Shown: positions 1-8,344, counted from the stretch's first letter. The stretch is 64,000 bases of DNA from Evansella halocellulosilytica (GCF_002335745.1 NZ_NIST01000001.1:2266039-2330038), one strand, 5' to 3'. A program made the numbers and translations. The notes: generated by a model from the sequence alone, not told the origin.

Positions 1-2
1 GA

Positions 3-467
3 GGCTTGGACATTTACACGGGGACGATTTATGAACTGTTTCTTACAAATAAAACGATTCAATCAAGTATTGGCAGTGGGGGGCGATATGACAATGCTAT
101 TGGCGGATTAATCGGAACGAATGAGACCTTTTCTACAGTTGGTATTTCTTTTGGGTTAGATGTCATTTATACAGCTTTAAATGAATCAAATATAGATGTC
201 AAGAATGATACAAGAATCGATTATTTGGTGATCCCTATAAAAACAGAAAAAGAGTCGCTGTTAGTAGCTAGTGATTTAAGAAGTAAAGGTTTTCGCGTAG
301 AGCTCGAAATGTCTGGAAAAAAACTCGGAAAAGTGTTGAATAAAGCGAATAAAGAAAGGGTAAAAAACGTCGTGATCGTCGGGGAGAATGAAGTACTTAA
401 CAATGAAATTCAAGTAAAAGATATGGCAAGTGGTGAAATAACAATGGGAAAATTTCCTTTTCATTAA
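3..467 (+). CDS. hisS: Histidyl-tRNA synthetase-like protein, C-terminal part (cut by window edge)
   Basis: The reading frame is open to the window edge, so the start lies upstream. The visible part opens with GLDIYTGTIYE, which matches the histidine-binding GLD-x-YTG segment of class II HisRS, followed by GSGGRYDNAIGGLIG and then SFGLDVIYTAL, the end of the catalytic core. From about residue 68 a smaller domain (IDYLVIPIKTEKESLLVASD onward) fits the HGTP anticodon-binding fold. The downstream gene is not aspS, the usual partner of hisS in Bacillus, so this may be a second hisS copy. It could also be a HisZ-like protein, but the intact glycine-rich motif favours a synthetase. Confidence 0.85.
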   Translation, partial: GLDIYTGTIYELFLTNKTIQSSIGSGGRYDNAIGGLIGTNETFSTVGISFGLDVIYTALNESNIDVKNDTRIDYLVIPIKTEKESLLVASDLRSKGFRVELEMSGKKLGKVLNKANKERVKNVVIVGENEVLNNEIQVKDMASGEITMGKFPFH

Positions 468-541
468 TAGAAAGACATGGTTAAATAAGCATACACATGA
501 AACACGACAGTATTGAATAAAGGAAACTGGAGGAATAAGCG

Positions 542-994
542 ATGAATGAGGCAGCAAAAGCTTATTGGAACGATTATTGGAAAGACCAAAAAATGCCAGG
601 CCACGTGAGTGCATGGCAGTTTGGAGCAGATCCTGATCAATTAGCACAGTTAGTTATCGATGGAATAAAAACAGCAACTTGTTCAGCGTATGTTTTTTAT
701 GAGAAAGAGAATGAGCCGTTACCTAAAAACGATGAATACAGCATTATTTTAAATCGTAAAGATGAACCTGCTGCAATTATTAAAAATGTTGAGGTTTCGG
801 TAATACCGATGAATGAAGTGAGCGAAGAGTTTGCAGTAGCTGAAGGTGAAGGAGATCGTACGTATCGATATTGGTGGGACGTGCATGAACAATTTTTTCG
901 TTCAGAGTTGAGAAAGCTAGGTGTAGAGTTTTCCGAAGATATGCTACTCGTTTGTGAGCGATTTGAATTAATTGATGTAAAAAGGAAGGAATGA
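542..994 (+). CDS. ASCH domain-containing protein
   Basis: A 150-residue protein with a GGAGG site just upstream of its ATG. Residues about 20-140 fit the ASCH fold, a small PUA-like beta barrel expected to bind RNA or nucleotides: the conserved early stretch SAWQFGADPDQLAQLV, the segment GIKTATCSAY, and the late E-G-DRTYRYWWDVHEQFF region are typical. It is soluble with no signal peptide. It stands 74 bp after the HisRS-like gene on the same strand and may be co-transcribed with it. The specific RNA partner is unknown; the family assignment is fairly sure from sequence pattern alone. Confidence 0.75.
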   Translation: MNEAAKAYWNDYWKDQKMPGHVSAWQFGADPDQLAQLVIDGIKTATCSAYVFYEKENEPLPKNDEYSIILNRKDEPAAIIKNVEVSVIPMNEVSEEFAVAEGEGDRTYRYWWDVHEQFFRSELRKLGVEFSEDMLLVCERFELIDVKRKE

Positions 995-1081
995 ATAGAC
1001 AAGGCATTGCTAAATTTCTATGTTATTGACTGAAAATACGCACGCTTTCACCTTTGGACACAAATATGGCATTCCATCCAG

Positions 1082-1093
1082 GAACGTACGTTC
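1082..1093. promoter_or_regulatory. LexA/DinR-like SOS box
   Basis: GAACGTACGTTC is a perfect 12-bp palindrome that fits the Gram-positive LexA core GAAC-N4-GTTC. It overlaps the putative -35 (TTCTTG, 1091-1096) of a promoter whose -10 would be TATAAA at 1115-1120 with an 18-bp spacer. That position would allow repression of the HD-domain gene downstream. Outer flanking bases differ from the B. subtilis consensus. Confidence 0.5.
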
Positions 1094-1159
1094 TTGTTGT
1101 GGTCAGAAAGTTAATATAAAATGACATTAGATATAACAACGAAGGGTGAGGCGATAGAG

Positions 1160-2134
1160 TTGCAAATTACAGATACGATTTATGGAGAGTTTACGGTTAG
1201 CGGTGTACTTGAAGATTTAATAAAAAGCAAGCCGATACAGCGGTTAAAAGGTATTCATCAAGGAGGCGCAAGTTATCTTGTAAACGAGAACTGGAATGTA
1301 ACAAGATATGAGCATTCTGTTGGCGTCATGTTGCTAATCCGCAAATTAGGTGGATCTATCGAGGAACAGATTGCGGGGCTGTTGCATGATGTGTCTCATA
1401 CTGCTTTTTCTCATGTGATTGATTTTGTTTTTAACAACTTAGAGGAAAGTTATCATGAAGACATTTTTGATGAAGTCATTAAACAATCAGAAATACCTGA
1501 AATCTTATCGAAATATTCATATGATGTTAAGGATTTTCTTGATGAATCTAGATGGACGTTGCTTGAACAGCCTGCACCTGAACTTTGTGCGGATCGTGTC
1601 GATTATACGCTACGAGATATGTATCATTACGGGTATATAACGATAGAAGAGATTGATGACTTTTTAAATCACCTTCTTGTCATTGACAGAAAAATATATG
1701 TGCAATCGATAAAGTATGCAGAGTGGTTCGTCTCAACGTATTACAAAGAAGTGATCGACTTTTTTATGGATCCGTTGAATATATATGGTTACGACATACT
1801 TGCAAAAGCGATTCGTACTTCACTTGAAAAAGGGGTTCTTTCACTTAATGACTTGCTAAGCACAGATGACTTAGTCATAGAGAAGCTGAATGCTGCTAAA
1901 AATGAGGAGATTCAGAAATTTATGAGCAAGCTTCATAATAAAGTTGTAGTAGAAGAGAATAAAGATCATTATGACATACACCGTAAAAATAAACTAAGAT
2001 TAATAGATCCTTCGGTTTTTCATGACAATAAGCTAATAAAAGCATCCTTACTCTCACAAAAAGTTAAAAACATGGGAGAAGAAGCCTATCGAAAATCAGT
2101 CAAGGGGGTGTACGTAAAAGCTCTTGCCACGTAA
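1160..2134 (+). CDS. HD domain-containing phosphohydrolase
   Basis: HD-superfamily metal-dependent phosphohydrolase of about 324 residues, related to dNTPase-like HD proteins. The metal ligands are visible: His in TRYEHSVGV, the His-Asp pair in GLLHDVSHTAFSH, and a distal Asp in ELCADRVDY. No membrane segment or signal peptide. An in-frame ATG exists at 1121, but the TTG at 1160 has the GGGTGAGG ribosome site and lies downstream of the inferred promoter (-10 at 1115-1120), so I chose the TTG. A LexA-like box just upstream suggests damage-inducible expression (inference). Substrate unknown; dGTP or another nucleotide is possible. Confidence 0.8.
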   Translation: MQITDTIYGEFTVSGVLEDLIKSKPIQRLKGIHQGGASYLVNENWNVTRYEHSVGVMLLIRKLGGSIEEQIAGLLHDVSHTAFSHVIDFVFNNLEESYHEDIFDEVIKQSEIPEILSKYSYDVKDFLDESRWTLLEQPAPELCADRVDYTLRDMYHYGYITIEEIDDFLNHLLVIDRKIYVQSIKYAEWFVSTYYKEVIDFFMDPLNIYGYDILAKAIRTSLEKGVLSLNDLLSTDDLVIEKLNAAKNEEIQKFMSKLHNKVVVEENKDHYDIHRKNKLRLIDPSVFHDNKLIKASLLSQKVKNMGEEAYRKSVKGVYVKALAT

Positions 2135-2172
2135 TGTCACCAAAGAAAATAGACTCATAAGGAGAGATGCTG

Positions 2173-2286
2173 TTGAGCAAATGGAAATGGCTTTTTCTCG
2201 GGGGACTTATGTTGTTTTTCGTTCTCGTTTTCTATAGCGCATATCATTGGTGGTATGGGATTCTCGAAAACATTGAATCGTTTTAA
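2173..2286 (+). CDS. Small single-pass membrane protein, 37 aa
   Basis: A short gene starting at TTG 2173, eight bases after AAGGAG (2159-2164). The product starts MSKWKWLFLGGLMLFFVLVF, giving a basic-aromatic N terminus and one hydrophobic helix (about residues 6-22), followed by YSAYHWWYGILE and a short tail. It follows the HD gene by 38 bp on the same strand. No known family is recognised. The ribosome site, helix and clean stop support a real gene; an ATG at 2167 is an alternative start. Confidence 0.5.
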   Translation: MSKWKWLFLGGLMLFFVLVFYSAYHWWYGILENIESF

Positions 2287-2353
2287 TGAAAACCGTCCCA
2301 GTCTATGGATCTAGAAACATTATAAGCTATTTCTAAATAAAAACTCTTAGTGT

Positions 2354-2497
2354 ATGTTCAAAAAGCGGGACAAAAAGAGGCGAGTAAATCAAAGCGGCGA
2401 AGTTTTGAGTAGGATCGTATGGTGTTCATACGTGAATAACAGAGAAACGAGTCAACGCAGAGATGTGAAAGCTATTTTTTCCGGGCTTTTTGAACAT
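2354..2497. repeat. 144-bp MITE-like element with 13-bp terminal inverted repeats
   Basis: The element begins ATGTTCAAAAAGC and ends with its perfect reverse complement GCTTTTTGAACAT (2485-2497). The right-hand 80 bp recur, diverged, at 20945-21046. No coding capacity, so it looks like a non-autonomous mobile or structural repeat. Confidence 0.6.
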
Positions 2498-2526
2498 CCT
2501 CTATTATTTAAAAGGAGGAGTTTTTA

Positions 2527-3096
2527 ATCGAGCTAACGAATCTAGAATGTGAATTTTTTGCTATGTCTCAGTTCATTTATGATGATCACGATCATTTTAT
2601 GCGTGAAAAATGCTGTCACCCATCCAAAATAAAGGAGCTTGTAAAGAAAATGGAAACCTTTGCAAATGAAAGTTTGGAAGAGAGTGACCGATTCGTTTTA
2701 TATGGAATGCTTGGAAACCTTTATCGCATCGGGAATGAGCCAAAAAAAGCAATCGAATATTTAGAAAAATGTTTGCATTATGCAAGGGATCACGAAGATG
2801 ATATGAAGGAAATTGTTTCCCTCATCCGGCTTGGTGAAGCGATGAAATATAATCAGGACAAGCAAAATGCCTTAAAATTATTTGAACATGCTTTACAAAA
2901 ATGTCGAAAGAAAAATATAAGCTCATATGAAGATTATGCATTACAACATATGGGAAAATGTTTATTAGAAATGAACAGGAATCAAGAGGCGTTAGCTTGC
3001 TTTAAAAAAGCACTCAAGATTAGAGAGTCTAAAGGTAATTCAGACTTGATCGAATCTACAAAAAAAGCAATTACTTTTACAGAGGGGCTTTTGTAA
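2527..3096 (+). CDS. TPR-repeat protein, probable ATC start
   Basis: A soluble all-helical protein with about four tetratricopeptide-like repeats. Clear repeat cores are YGMLGNLYRIGNEPKKAIEY, LIRLGEAMKYNQDKQNALKL and MGKCLLEMNRNQEALACFKK. Such proteins usually act as protein-binding scaffolds; no enzymatic motif is seen. The strong ribosome site AAAGGAGGAG (2511-2520) is ideally spaced from an ATC at 2527, and the only in-frame alternative is ATG 2563, over 40 bases away. Between the upstream in-frame TAA (2509-2511) and ATG 2563 there is no ATG, GTG or TTG. I favour ATC, which adds 12 residues; a conventional call would be 2563-3096. Confidence 0.7.
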   Translation: MELTNLECEFFAMSQFIYDDHDHFMREKCCHPSKIKELVKKMETFANESLEESDRFVLYGMLGNLYRIGNEPKKAIEYLEKCLHYARDHEDDMKEIVSLIRLGEAMKYNQDKQNALKLFEHALQKCRKKNISSYEDYALQHMGKCLLEMNRNQEALACFKKALKIRESKGNSDLIESTKKAITFTEGLL

Positions 3097-3146
3097 AAGG
3101 GGAATTGATAGATAGCTACAGTAATCTGTTACAAAGGAGTGAGAGG

Positions 3147-3605
3147 GTGTACGAACTGAAAACGAAAGAAAATGATAGCAGTGTGATTGAGTTTATTGAA
3201 GGTGTGGAGAGCCCTAAAAAACGAGAGGATGCCTACAAGCTCCTTGATATTTTTACCGAAACAACGGGGTATCCTGCGAAAATGTGGGGACAGAGTATGG
3301 TCGGTTTCGGTAAATATCATTATAAGTACGAGTCGGGGCACGAAGGAGACGCCATGCTTGTCGGTTTTTCACCTAGAAAGGCAAAGATCAGTTTATATTT
3401 TGCAACAGGAATGAGTGATCGGGAAGCATTATTGAAGGATTTTGGCAAGCATACGACTGGCAAAGCGTGTGTGTACATTAATAAACTCGCAGATGTTCAT
3501 GTCGATGTATTAAAAGAACTAATTACCCAATCGATCACTTTTTTAAAGGAGAAATATCCTGGTAATAAGCTTATCGGCAAATGTCAAAGTTATGGGGGGC
3601 TTTAA
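3147..3605 (+). CDS. DUF1801 (YdhG-like) domain protein
   Basis: A 152-residue soluble protein. The middle and end (PAKMWGQSMVGFGKYHYKYE, then DAMLVGFSPRKAKISLYF and the late GKACVYINKLADV) fit the DUF1801/YdhG family, small alpha-beta proteins of unknown biochemical role that are related to frataxin-like folds. The start is GTG 3147, seven bases after AAAGGAG; an earlier TTG at 3105 has no good ribosome site. It follows the TPR gene closely on the same strand and may share its transcript. Confidence 0.75.
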   Translation: MYELKTKENDSSVIEFIEGVESPKKREDAYKLLDIFTETTGYPAKMWGQSMVGFGKYHYKYESGHEGDAMLVGFSPRKAKISLYFATGMSDREALLKDFGKHTTGKACVYINKLADVHVDVLKELITQSITFLKEKYPGNKLIGKCQSYGGL

Positions 3606-3926
3606 AGCACTTTTAAATGAAGTAAATTGAACTGGAATACACTTACTCCAACTTATTTTTTTATGCGCTACTACTTGCGACGAGCGAACCTTCGCTGAAT
3701 TCTCTACGAGCTGCTTCGACGGAAACGCTTCATCGATTATTCTTGAAGAAGAAGAAAAAATCCCCTAGGCGTACACAGTGTGGCACCTAGGAAGTTGAGG
3801 CATTGCCCGTGGAAAGGGTCCGCCAATTGCGATTTTAAATTCTATTTGATAATGAAAGAAAGGGTTTCCTCAAAATACTTTTGGGACAGCCCGATACTAA
3901 TTGACAATTTAAGGCGGTCAGTTACT
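3606..3926. other. Non-coding stretch with degenerate repeats
   Basis: No gene seen. It holds a CCTAGG-bounded imperfect palindrome near 3763-3791 and, at 3798-3893, a segment resembling part of the dispersed repeat at 15130-15200 (shared words CGTGG/GTCCGCC, TTCTATTTGAT and AATACTTTTGG). It separates convergent genes. Confidence 0.45.
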
Positions 3927-4955
3927 TCATTCAGTAATGATGTCTCCTGTTTCGATCTTGCCAAATTTATGGTGGACGGATTTTCCGCCAATATACCGGT
4001 TAAAGTTTTTAAAAGATATAGGCAGCCCTTCAGATTCAACGAAGCTCATATCGTTTCTTAATTCATAATGAAGATGAACCCAATCACTCGTATCTCCAGA
4101 AAAACCTATTTTCCCTATTTCTTCTCCTTGAGCAATTCGATCTTCTTTGGAAACGATGATACTTCCTTGTTTAAAATGAGCTAACATACTGAATTCCCCA
4201 TTTTCGTGATCAATCAGAACATAATTGCCGGCAAATGATGACAAGTCAGTCATGTTTAAATTTTTCCCCATAACGACTTGGTGATCTTCAAACCAATTAT
4301 CAGGAATGTCATTTACGACTTCTGCTACTATACCACTTCCTGGAGAAAAAACGGTTGTACCATATCCATACCAATTTTCCAAGTTTCGGTTGTTGTGAAA
4401 AAGGTTGCCTTGATCATCGATAACAGAAAAATCATAAGCATATCTTTGAGGGTTTTTTTGTAAGCTCAATTTCTGAGCAACAGGGTGTGTGAAGTCAACG
4501 CGTCGGTGATGAGAGTAATAATCATCTCCATCAGAAACATAGGTTCTTACTTTTAATGGAAGGATTAAATCTGTTTTAGTTTTGTACTCGACAGGCCTGA
4601 TAGTCGCATGAGCATATAATTCATCTCCATTTTCAGTGGCAAATGTAAATACGAAATCTAAATAAGAAATGTTTAATTCTAAATCAAATGAATGAAAAGG
4701 GTTAAAAATATGGATAGATCCATCAGGGATCGCTACTCTTTGGGGAAATGTAGTAATACTTGGTGCCAAGCCATTTCCATTAATCAATTTGTGAGAAATG
4801 ACATAATCAGATTGATCAAAAGCCATCATCCTAATAGCTGATAATTGGTAATTTCTATCACACATATTTTTAAAAATAAAATCACAATGAATTGTTTGTT
4901 GACTGCGTCCTTTTACAACAAATACTTGTTCAGGTTGTACCTTAACTGAAATCAT
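3927..4955 (-). CDS. M23-family (LytM-like) peptidase domain protein without signal peptide
   Basis: A 342-residue protein. The C-terminal third fits the M23 metallopeptidase/lysostaphin fold: SPGSGIVAEV, then GNYVLIDHENGEFSMLAHF, GEEIGKIGFSGD and the zinc-binding HLHYEL motif (about residues 294-299). The N-terminal 150 residues are beta-rich and unassigned. Start ATG at 4955 is preceded by AAAGGAGG; the longer open frame upstream is not needed. There is no signal peptide or transmembrane segment, so a cell-wall role is doubtful unless another export route is used. Catalytic activity is likely but not certain, because the first zinc His-x(3)-Asp is not canonical. Confidence 0.7.
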   Translation of the reverse strand: MISVKVQPEQVFVVKGRSQQTIHCDFIFKNMCDRNYQLSAIRMMAFDQSDYVISHKLINGNGLAPSITTFPQRVAIPDGSIHIFNPFHSFDLELNISYLDFVFTFATENGDELYAHATIRPVEYKTKTDLILPLKVRTYVSDGDDYYSHHRRVDFTHPVAQKLSLQKNPQRYAYDFSVIDDQGNLFHNNRNLENWYGYGTTVFSPGSGIVAEVVNDIPDNWFEDHQVVMGKNLNMTDLSSFAGNYVLIDHENGEFSMLAHFKQGSIIVSKEDRIAQGEEIGKIGFSGDTSDWVHLHYELRNDMSFVESEGLPISFKNFNRYIGGKSVHHKFGKIETGDIITE

Positions 4956-5513
4956 ACGAACCTCCTTTATTTTTTTAGTAGATAAATCATACTCAATGGT
5001 GATAGAAAAATAGAATTTGTTGACTATTGAAATCCTAAACGTAATTTGGTGTTTTTCTTCTGGCTGAGGTAGGTACATTTGTATATGATTTCATCGGCTG
5101 TCTCCTTAAACGGTCTGGTTATAGTGCCGATAAAAATGTTTGCTAATTAACTTTTATTATCTAATTAGAATCGTTCTCGATATGTAGATTATCTCTTAGA
5201 TTATCATAATCAAATGACAGTAGAAAGTATACTTGGCAATTATAGTAAACTTGTACTACGAATTAGGTGGAAAAAGCTTATATATCGCGATGTAATAGCT
5301 ATTAAGTTGTTAATTTTGATAAGTTTTTCGTTTCACTTTTATAAGTATCGACTTTGACACATTTCTGAAATTTGTAACGATCTTACAACAGGTGTATAAT
5401 TTTTTATTAGATTCTCGAAATATCTTTCATTATTTAAACGATTTCAAGATGTGTAAATCTTGAAGTCTACTTTCATATACTAGTAGATTACATAGATAAG
5501 AGGAGTCTCTGTT
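4956..5513. other. Intergenic region with efflux gene promoter and possible operator
   Basis: Divergent promoter region for the peptidase-like gene (minus) and the efflux gene (plus). It is very A+T-rich. A TCTAC-N12-GTAGA inverted repeat lies at 5466-5487, shortly before the efflux gene's ribosome site, and could bind a TetR- or MarR-type repressor, but no such regulator gene is adjacent. No coding ORF supported. Confidence 0.3.
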
Positions 5514-6938
5514 ATGACACAAAATGAAAATTATAGCAAAGTTTTGATTGCAGCTTTACTAATCTCAGGTTCATTTATTGCGGTGTTAAATCAAACATTG
5601 ATGATTACGGCTATACCACCAATCATGCAGGAAATGAATATTACTGCAAATACAGCACAATGGTTGACGACTGTGTTTATGCTCGTAAATGGAATTATGA
5701 TTCCTGTATCAGCTTTTTTGATGGAAAAATTTACAACTAGGCAATTGTTTATGACGGCAATGGGCATTTTTACGCTCGGAACTCTCGTTGGAGGAATAGC
5801 GACCAATTTTCCAATGTTAATAACGAGCAGGATTATTCAGTCTGCAGGGGCTGGAGTGATGCTTCCACTTATGCAAACGGTGTTTCTACTTATTTTCCCT
5901 GTTGAACGGAGAGGAGCAGCAATGGGGTATATCGGGCTCGTCATTTCATTCGCTCCTGCGATTGGCCCGACATTGTCAGGCTGGGTGACCTCACAATTTG
6001 AGTGGCGCTTTTTGTTCTGGGGAATCCTCCCACTTGCGATCATCATGTTGATCGTTGCACATTTTACGATGAGAAATGTTACTGAACTGAAAAATCCAAA
6101 GGTTGATCCGGTATCTATTCTGTTTTCAACGTTAGGATTTGGTGGACTTCTTTATGGGTTTACAAGTGCGGGGAATAATGGCTGGGGAAGTCCAGTCACT
6201 CTTATTGTCCTTGCAGTCGGAACAGCTTCGATTGTTATCTTTATATTACGACAGCTTCAAATGGCACATCCGATGTTAGAATTTCGTGTCTTTAAAAAGC
6301 GTATTTTTACCATTTCAACAATTATTTGCAGCATTGGCTTTATGGGGCTTATTGGTTTAGAGACGCTGATTCCATTGTATATGCAGAATATGCGAGGCTT
6401 TTCTGCTGTTGAAGCGGGAATCGTCCTGTTTCCCGGCGCTTTAATTGCCGGTTTGATGGCTCCGATTACAGGACGTATTTTTGATAAGATAGGAGCTAGA
6501 GCACTTGCAATTCCAGGGTTGATCTTAATGACGATCTCTACATTTGCGTTTTTATTTATTGATACATCGACTTCACTTACTTATTTAGCTGTGATGTATG
6601 CCATTCGAATGTTCGGTTTTTCGATGGTTATGATGCCAACGAATACAGCTGGTTTAAATGCGATGCCTCGAAAGTTGATTCCGCACGGAGCGGCAGTGAC
6701 AAATACGATCCGCCAAATGTCGGCATCGATCGGAACAGCAGTTTTAGTTACGACAATGACGACCGCTGAACAAACAGCAAGCGGAAATCCTGCAATTGTA
6801 AATCCAGATATACTAGGAGCAATCATATCATTCGGTTTAATAGGACTTTTGACAGTCATCGCACTCGTATTATCATTTCAAATTAAACGGACATATCCTC
6901 AAGCGGATGAAGAATGGGAAAAAGCTAGTGGTCAGTAA
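5514..6938 (+). CDS. DHA2-family (EmrB/QacA-type) drug efflux transporter
   Basis: A 474-residue integral membrane protein of the major facilitator superfamily with about 14 predicted hydrophobic segments. Recognisable family motifs include NQTLMITAIPPI in the first helix, LVNGIMIPVSAFLMEKFTTR (motif A region), SRIIQSAGAGVMLPLMQTV and the proline-glycine helix SFAPAIGPTLSG (motif C, antiporter signature). It would export drugs or other toxic small molecules using the proton gradient. The start ATG has GAGGAG eight bases upstream. It stands alone with no adjacent regulator of its own on the same strand; the AraC gene 116 bp downstream more likely serves the sugar operon. Confidence 0.88.
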   Translation: MTQNENYSKVLIAALLISGSFIAVLNQTLMITAIPPIMQEMNITANTAQWLTTVFMLVNGIMIPVSAFLMEKFTTRQLFMTAMGIFTLGTLVGGIATNFPMLITSRIIQSAGAGVMLPLMQTVFLLIFPVERRGAAMGYIGLVISFAPAIGPTLSGWVTSQFEWRFLFWGILPLAIIMLIVAHFTMRNVTELKNPKVDPVSILFSTLGFGGLLYGFTSAGNNGWGSPVTLIVLAVGTASIVIFILRQLQMAHPMLEFRVFKKRIFTISTIICSIGFMGLIGLETLIPLYMQNMRGFSAVEAGIVLFPGALIAGLMAPITGRIFDKIGARALAIPGLILMTISTFAFLFIDTSTSLTYLAVMYAIRMFGFSMVMMPTNTAGLNAMPRKLIPHGAAVTNTIRQMSASIGTAVLVTTMTTAEQTASGNPAIVNPDILGAIISFGLIGLLTVIALVLSFQIKRTYPQADEEWEKASGQ

Positions 6939-7054
6939 TAGCTTGATTGATGGGGAAAACAGGAACCTTTCTCGATGTGATTTGTTTGTTAGGTAATGAT
7001 TCATAGTATACTCGTAGGAGAGAGTCGTTGTGTAAAGATGAAGGTGGTGCGCAT

Positions 7055-7906
7055 ATGGATCGTTTCAAAAAGAAGCGGTATACATTTTCGACATCAGAAA
7101 ATACATTACCATTGTTTGTAGAAAGTATAGGTTTTAACCCTCAAGAGCAGGATTTTACCCGTCCGGAAGGTTATCCTTATTATCATTGGCTGCAAACGAT
7201 TGATGGTCAAGGTAGCTTTACTTATTATGGTCAAGAGTATTTGTTAACTTCCGGTAAAGGAATTCTTTTAAAACCGTACACTCCTCATGCCTATTATACA
7301 AAGGGGAAGAAATGGTCGACTATGTATATTACATTTGGCGGTGACTCGGTTGTTTCAATTTTAAATTCATTAAAGCTGAACACATCTGCGATGTATACAA
7401 ATATGGAAAAGTTGCCATTTGCAGCAATTATTGAAGAAATGCTTATGAAAGTTGAAGCGGATTCCGAATTTTCACGTTTAGAACTATCAAGTTTTTTATA
7501 TAACTTTTTAATCCACTTGCGGAAGTACGGGAAAGTGAACAATCAGCCTTCTTTATCAAACTTTTATGATAAAGTAAGGCCGATTGTAGATTGGCTTGAA
7601 ATGGTTTATGCAGAGAACATTGGATTACAAGATATTGCCCGTCATACAAATGTCAGCTCACAATATTTAAACAGGCTGTTTCAAGATACATTTAATGTAA
7701 GTCCATACTCCTTTCTGATTCAGCTGCGGATTAGAAAGGCAAAAGAAATTTTAGTTCAAAACCCAGAGATTCCGTTGAAAAACGTTGCTCACTTAGTAGG
7801 CTTTAATGATGTAAGTAATTTTGTTGCGACTTTTAAGAAAAAAGAAGGGATTACCCCTAAAAAGTATCGCGACTTACACATGAATAATTTTGTTAGTACA
7901 AAATGA
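7055..7906 (+). CDS. AraC-family transcriptional regulator
   Basis: A 283-residue regulator. The N-terminal half is a cupin-type AraC ligand-binding domain (HWLQTIDGQGSFTYYGQEY, then GKGILLKPYTPHAYY). The C-terminal 100 residues hold two helix-turn-helix motifs: IGLQDIARHTNVSSQYLNRL and PLKNVAHLVGFNDVSNFVAT, ending in GITPKKYRDL. ATG 7055 is preceded by AAGGTGGTG; an upstream GTG at 7028 lacks a site. It sits directly before the sugar transporter and beta-galactosidase operon on the same strand, so it is probably the sugar-responsive activator of that operon (inference from order). A mobile element now separates the two. Confidence 0.85.
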   Translation: MDRFKKKRYTFSTSENTLPLFVESIGFNPQEQDFTRPEGYPYYHWLQTIDGQGSFTYYGQEYLLTSGKGILLKPYTPHAYYTKGKKWSTMYITFGGDSVVSILNSLKLNTSAMYTNMEKLPFAAIIEEMLMKVEADSEFSRLELSSFLYNFLIHLRKYGKVNNQPSLSNFYDKVRPIVDWLEMVYAENIGLQDIARHTNVSSQYLNRLFQDTFNVSPYSFLIQLRIRKAKEILVQNPEIPLKNVAHLVGFNDVSNFVATFKKKEGITPKKYRDLHMNNFVSTK

Positions 7907-7941
7907 TGGAGCTGGGACAAAACAGTCTCATTAAAGCAAAA

Positions 7942-7980
7942 AAAGAATCCGATTATTGACATTTGATAACCGGATTCTTT
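7942..7980 (+). terminator. Hairpin, possible terminator inside the IS remnant
   Basis: AAAGAATCCGATTAT pairs with its near-complement ending CGGATTCTTT. It may end the AraC transcript. Confidence 0.5.
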
Positions 7981-8181
7981 ATTATGATCAAAATCATGTC
8001 CATGAAGTTTGTGGACGGTGTACTTTCTCAAGTTCACCGCCATAAGTGCAAATCCTAATTCATATTGTACCTTTGAATGCTTTATTGGGGATGTCTTGTA
8101 CCATATCATTCACGGCAAAAGCGATATCATTTTCTTGAAGTTTATAGGCTAGATCCATCGGGGGCGTTTTATCCCGGCTAG

Positions 8182-8274
8182 CTGAAGCCTTGCCCACGGC
8201 AAAGAAGACACTACGAATGCAAACGAAGTGCAGTACGAGTAGATGTCGCACTTGTGCTCTGGAGTGCAAGCGAG
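8182..8274. repeat. Dispersed repeat copy (GATGTCGCACTTGTG family)
   Basis: Shares the words GCAAAGAAGACACT, GCAAACGAAGTG and GAGTAGATGTCGCACTTGTG with copies at 25121-25247, 28661-28768 and partly 15019-15200. It lies inside the IS1182-type remnant and so appears nested. Confidence 0.6.
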
Positions 8275-8316
8275 TGTACTTTTGAACAATCAACCATAAT
8301 GCTGCATATTCTATTT

Positions 8317-8344
8317 AGCTGGGTTTTGTCCCAGCTTTTATTTT
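8317..8344 (+). terminator. Perfect hairpin with T tract at IS end
   Basis: AGCTGGG-TTTTGT-CCCAGCT followed by TTTTATTTTTT. The right terminal repeat of the element also forms a rho-independent terminator. Confidence 0.6.

Larger units (their letters stand above)
7910..8336 (-). mobile_element. Collapsed IS1182-type element (MITE-like), 14-bp terminal inverted repeats
   Basis: The element is bounded by AGCTGGGACAAAAC (7910-7923) and its exact reverse complement GTTTTGTCCCAGCT (8323-8336). On the minus strand, 8166-8060 reads MDLAYKLQENDIAFAVNDMV, which resembles the N terminus of Bacillaceae IS1182-type transposases. It passes, with a frame change, into VQYELGFALMAVNLRKYT, which resembles their extreme C terminus. 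The catalytic middle is gone, so it is a deletion derivative. It begins three bases after the AraC stop codon. Confidence 0.6.

Noticed and set aside
8060-8293. 77-residue minus-strand frame as an intact gene
   Set aside because: It mixes a repeat element with a transposase N-terminal fragment and has no function as a unit.
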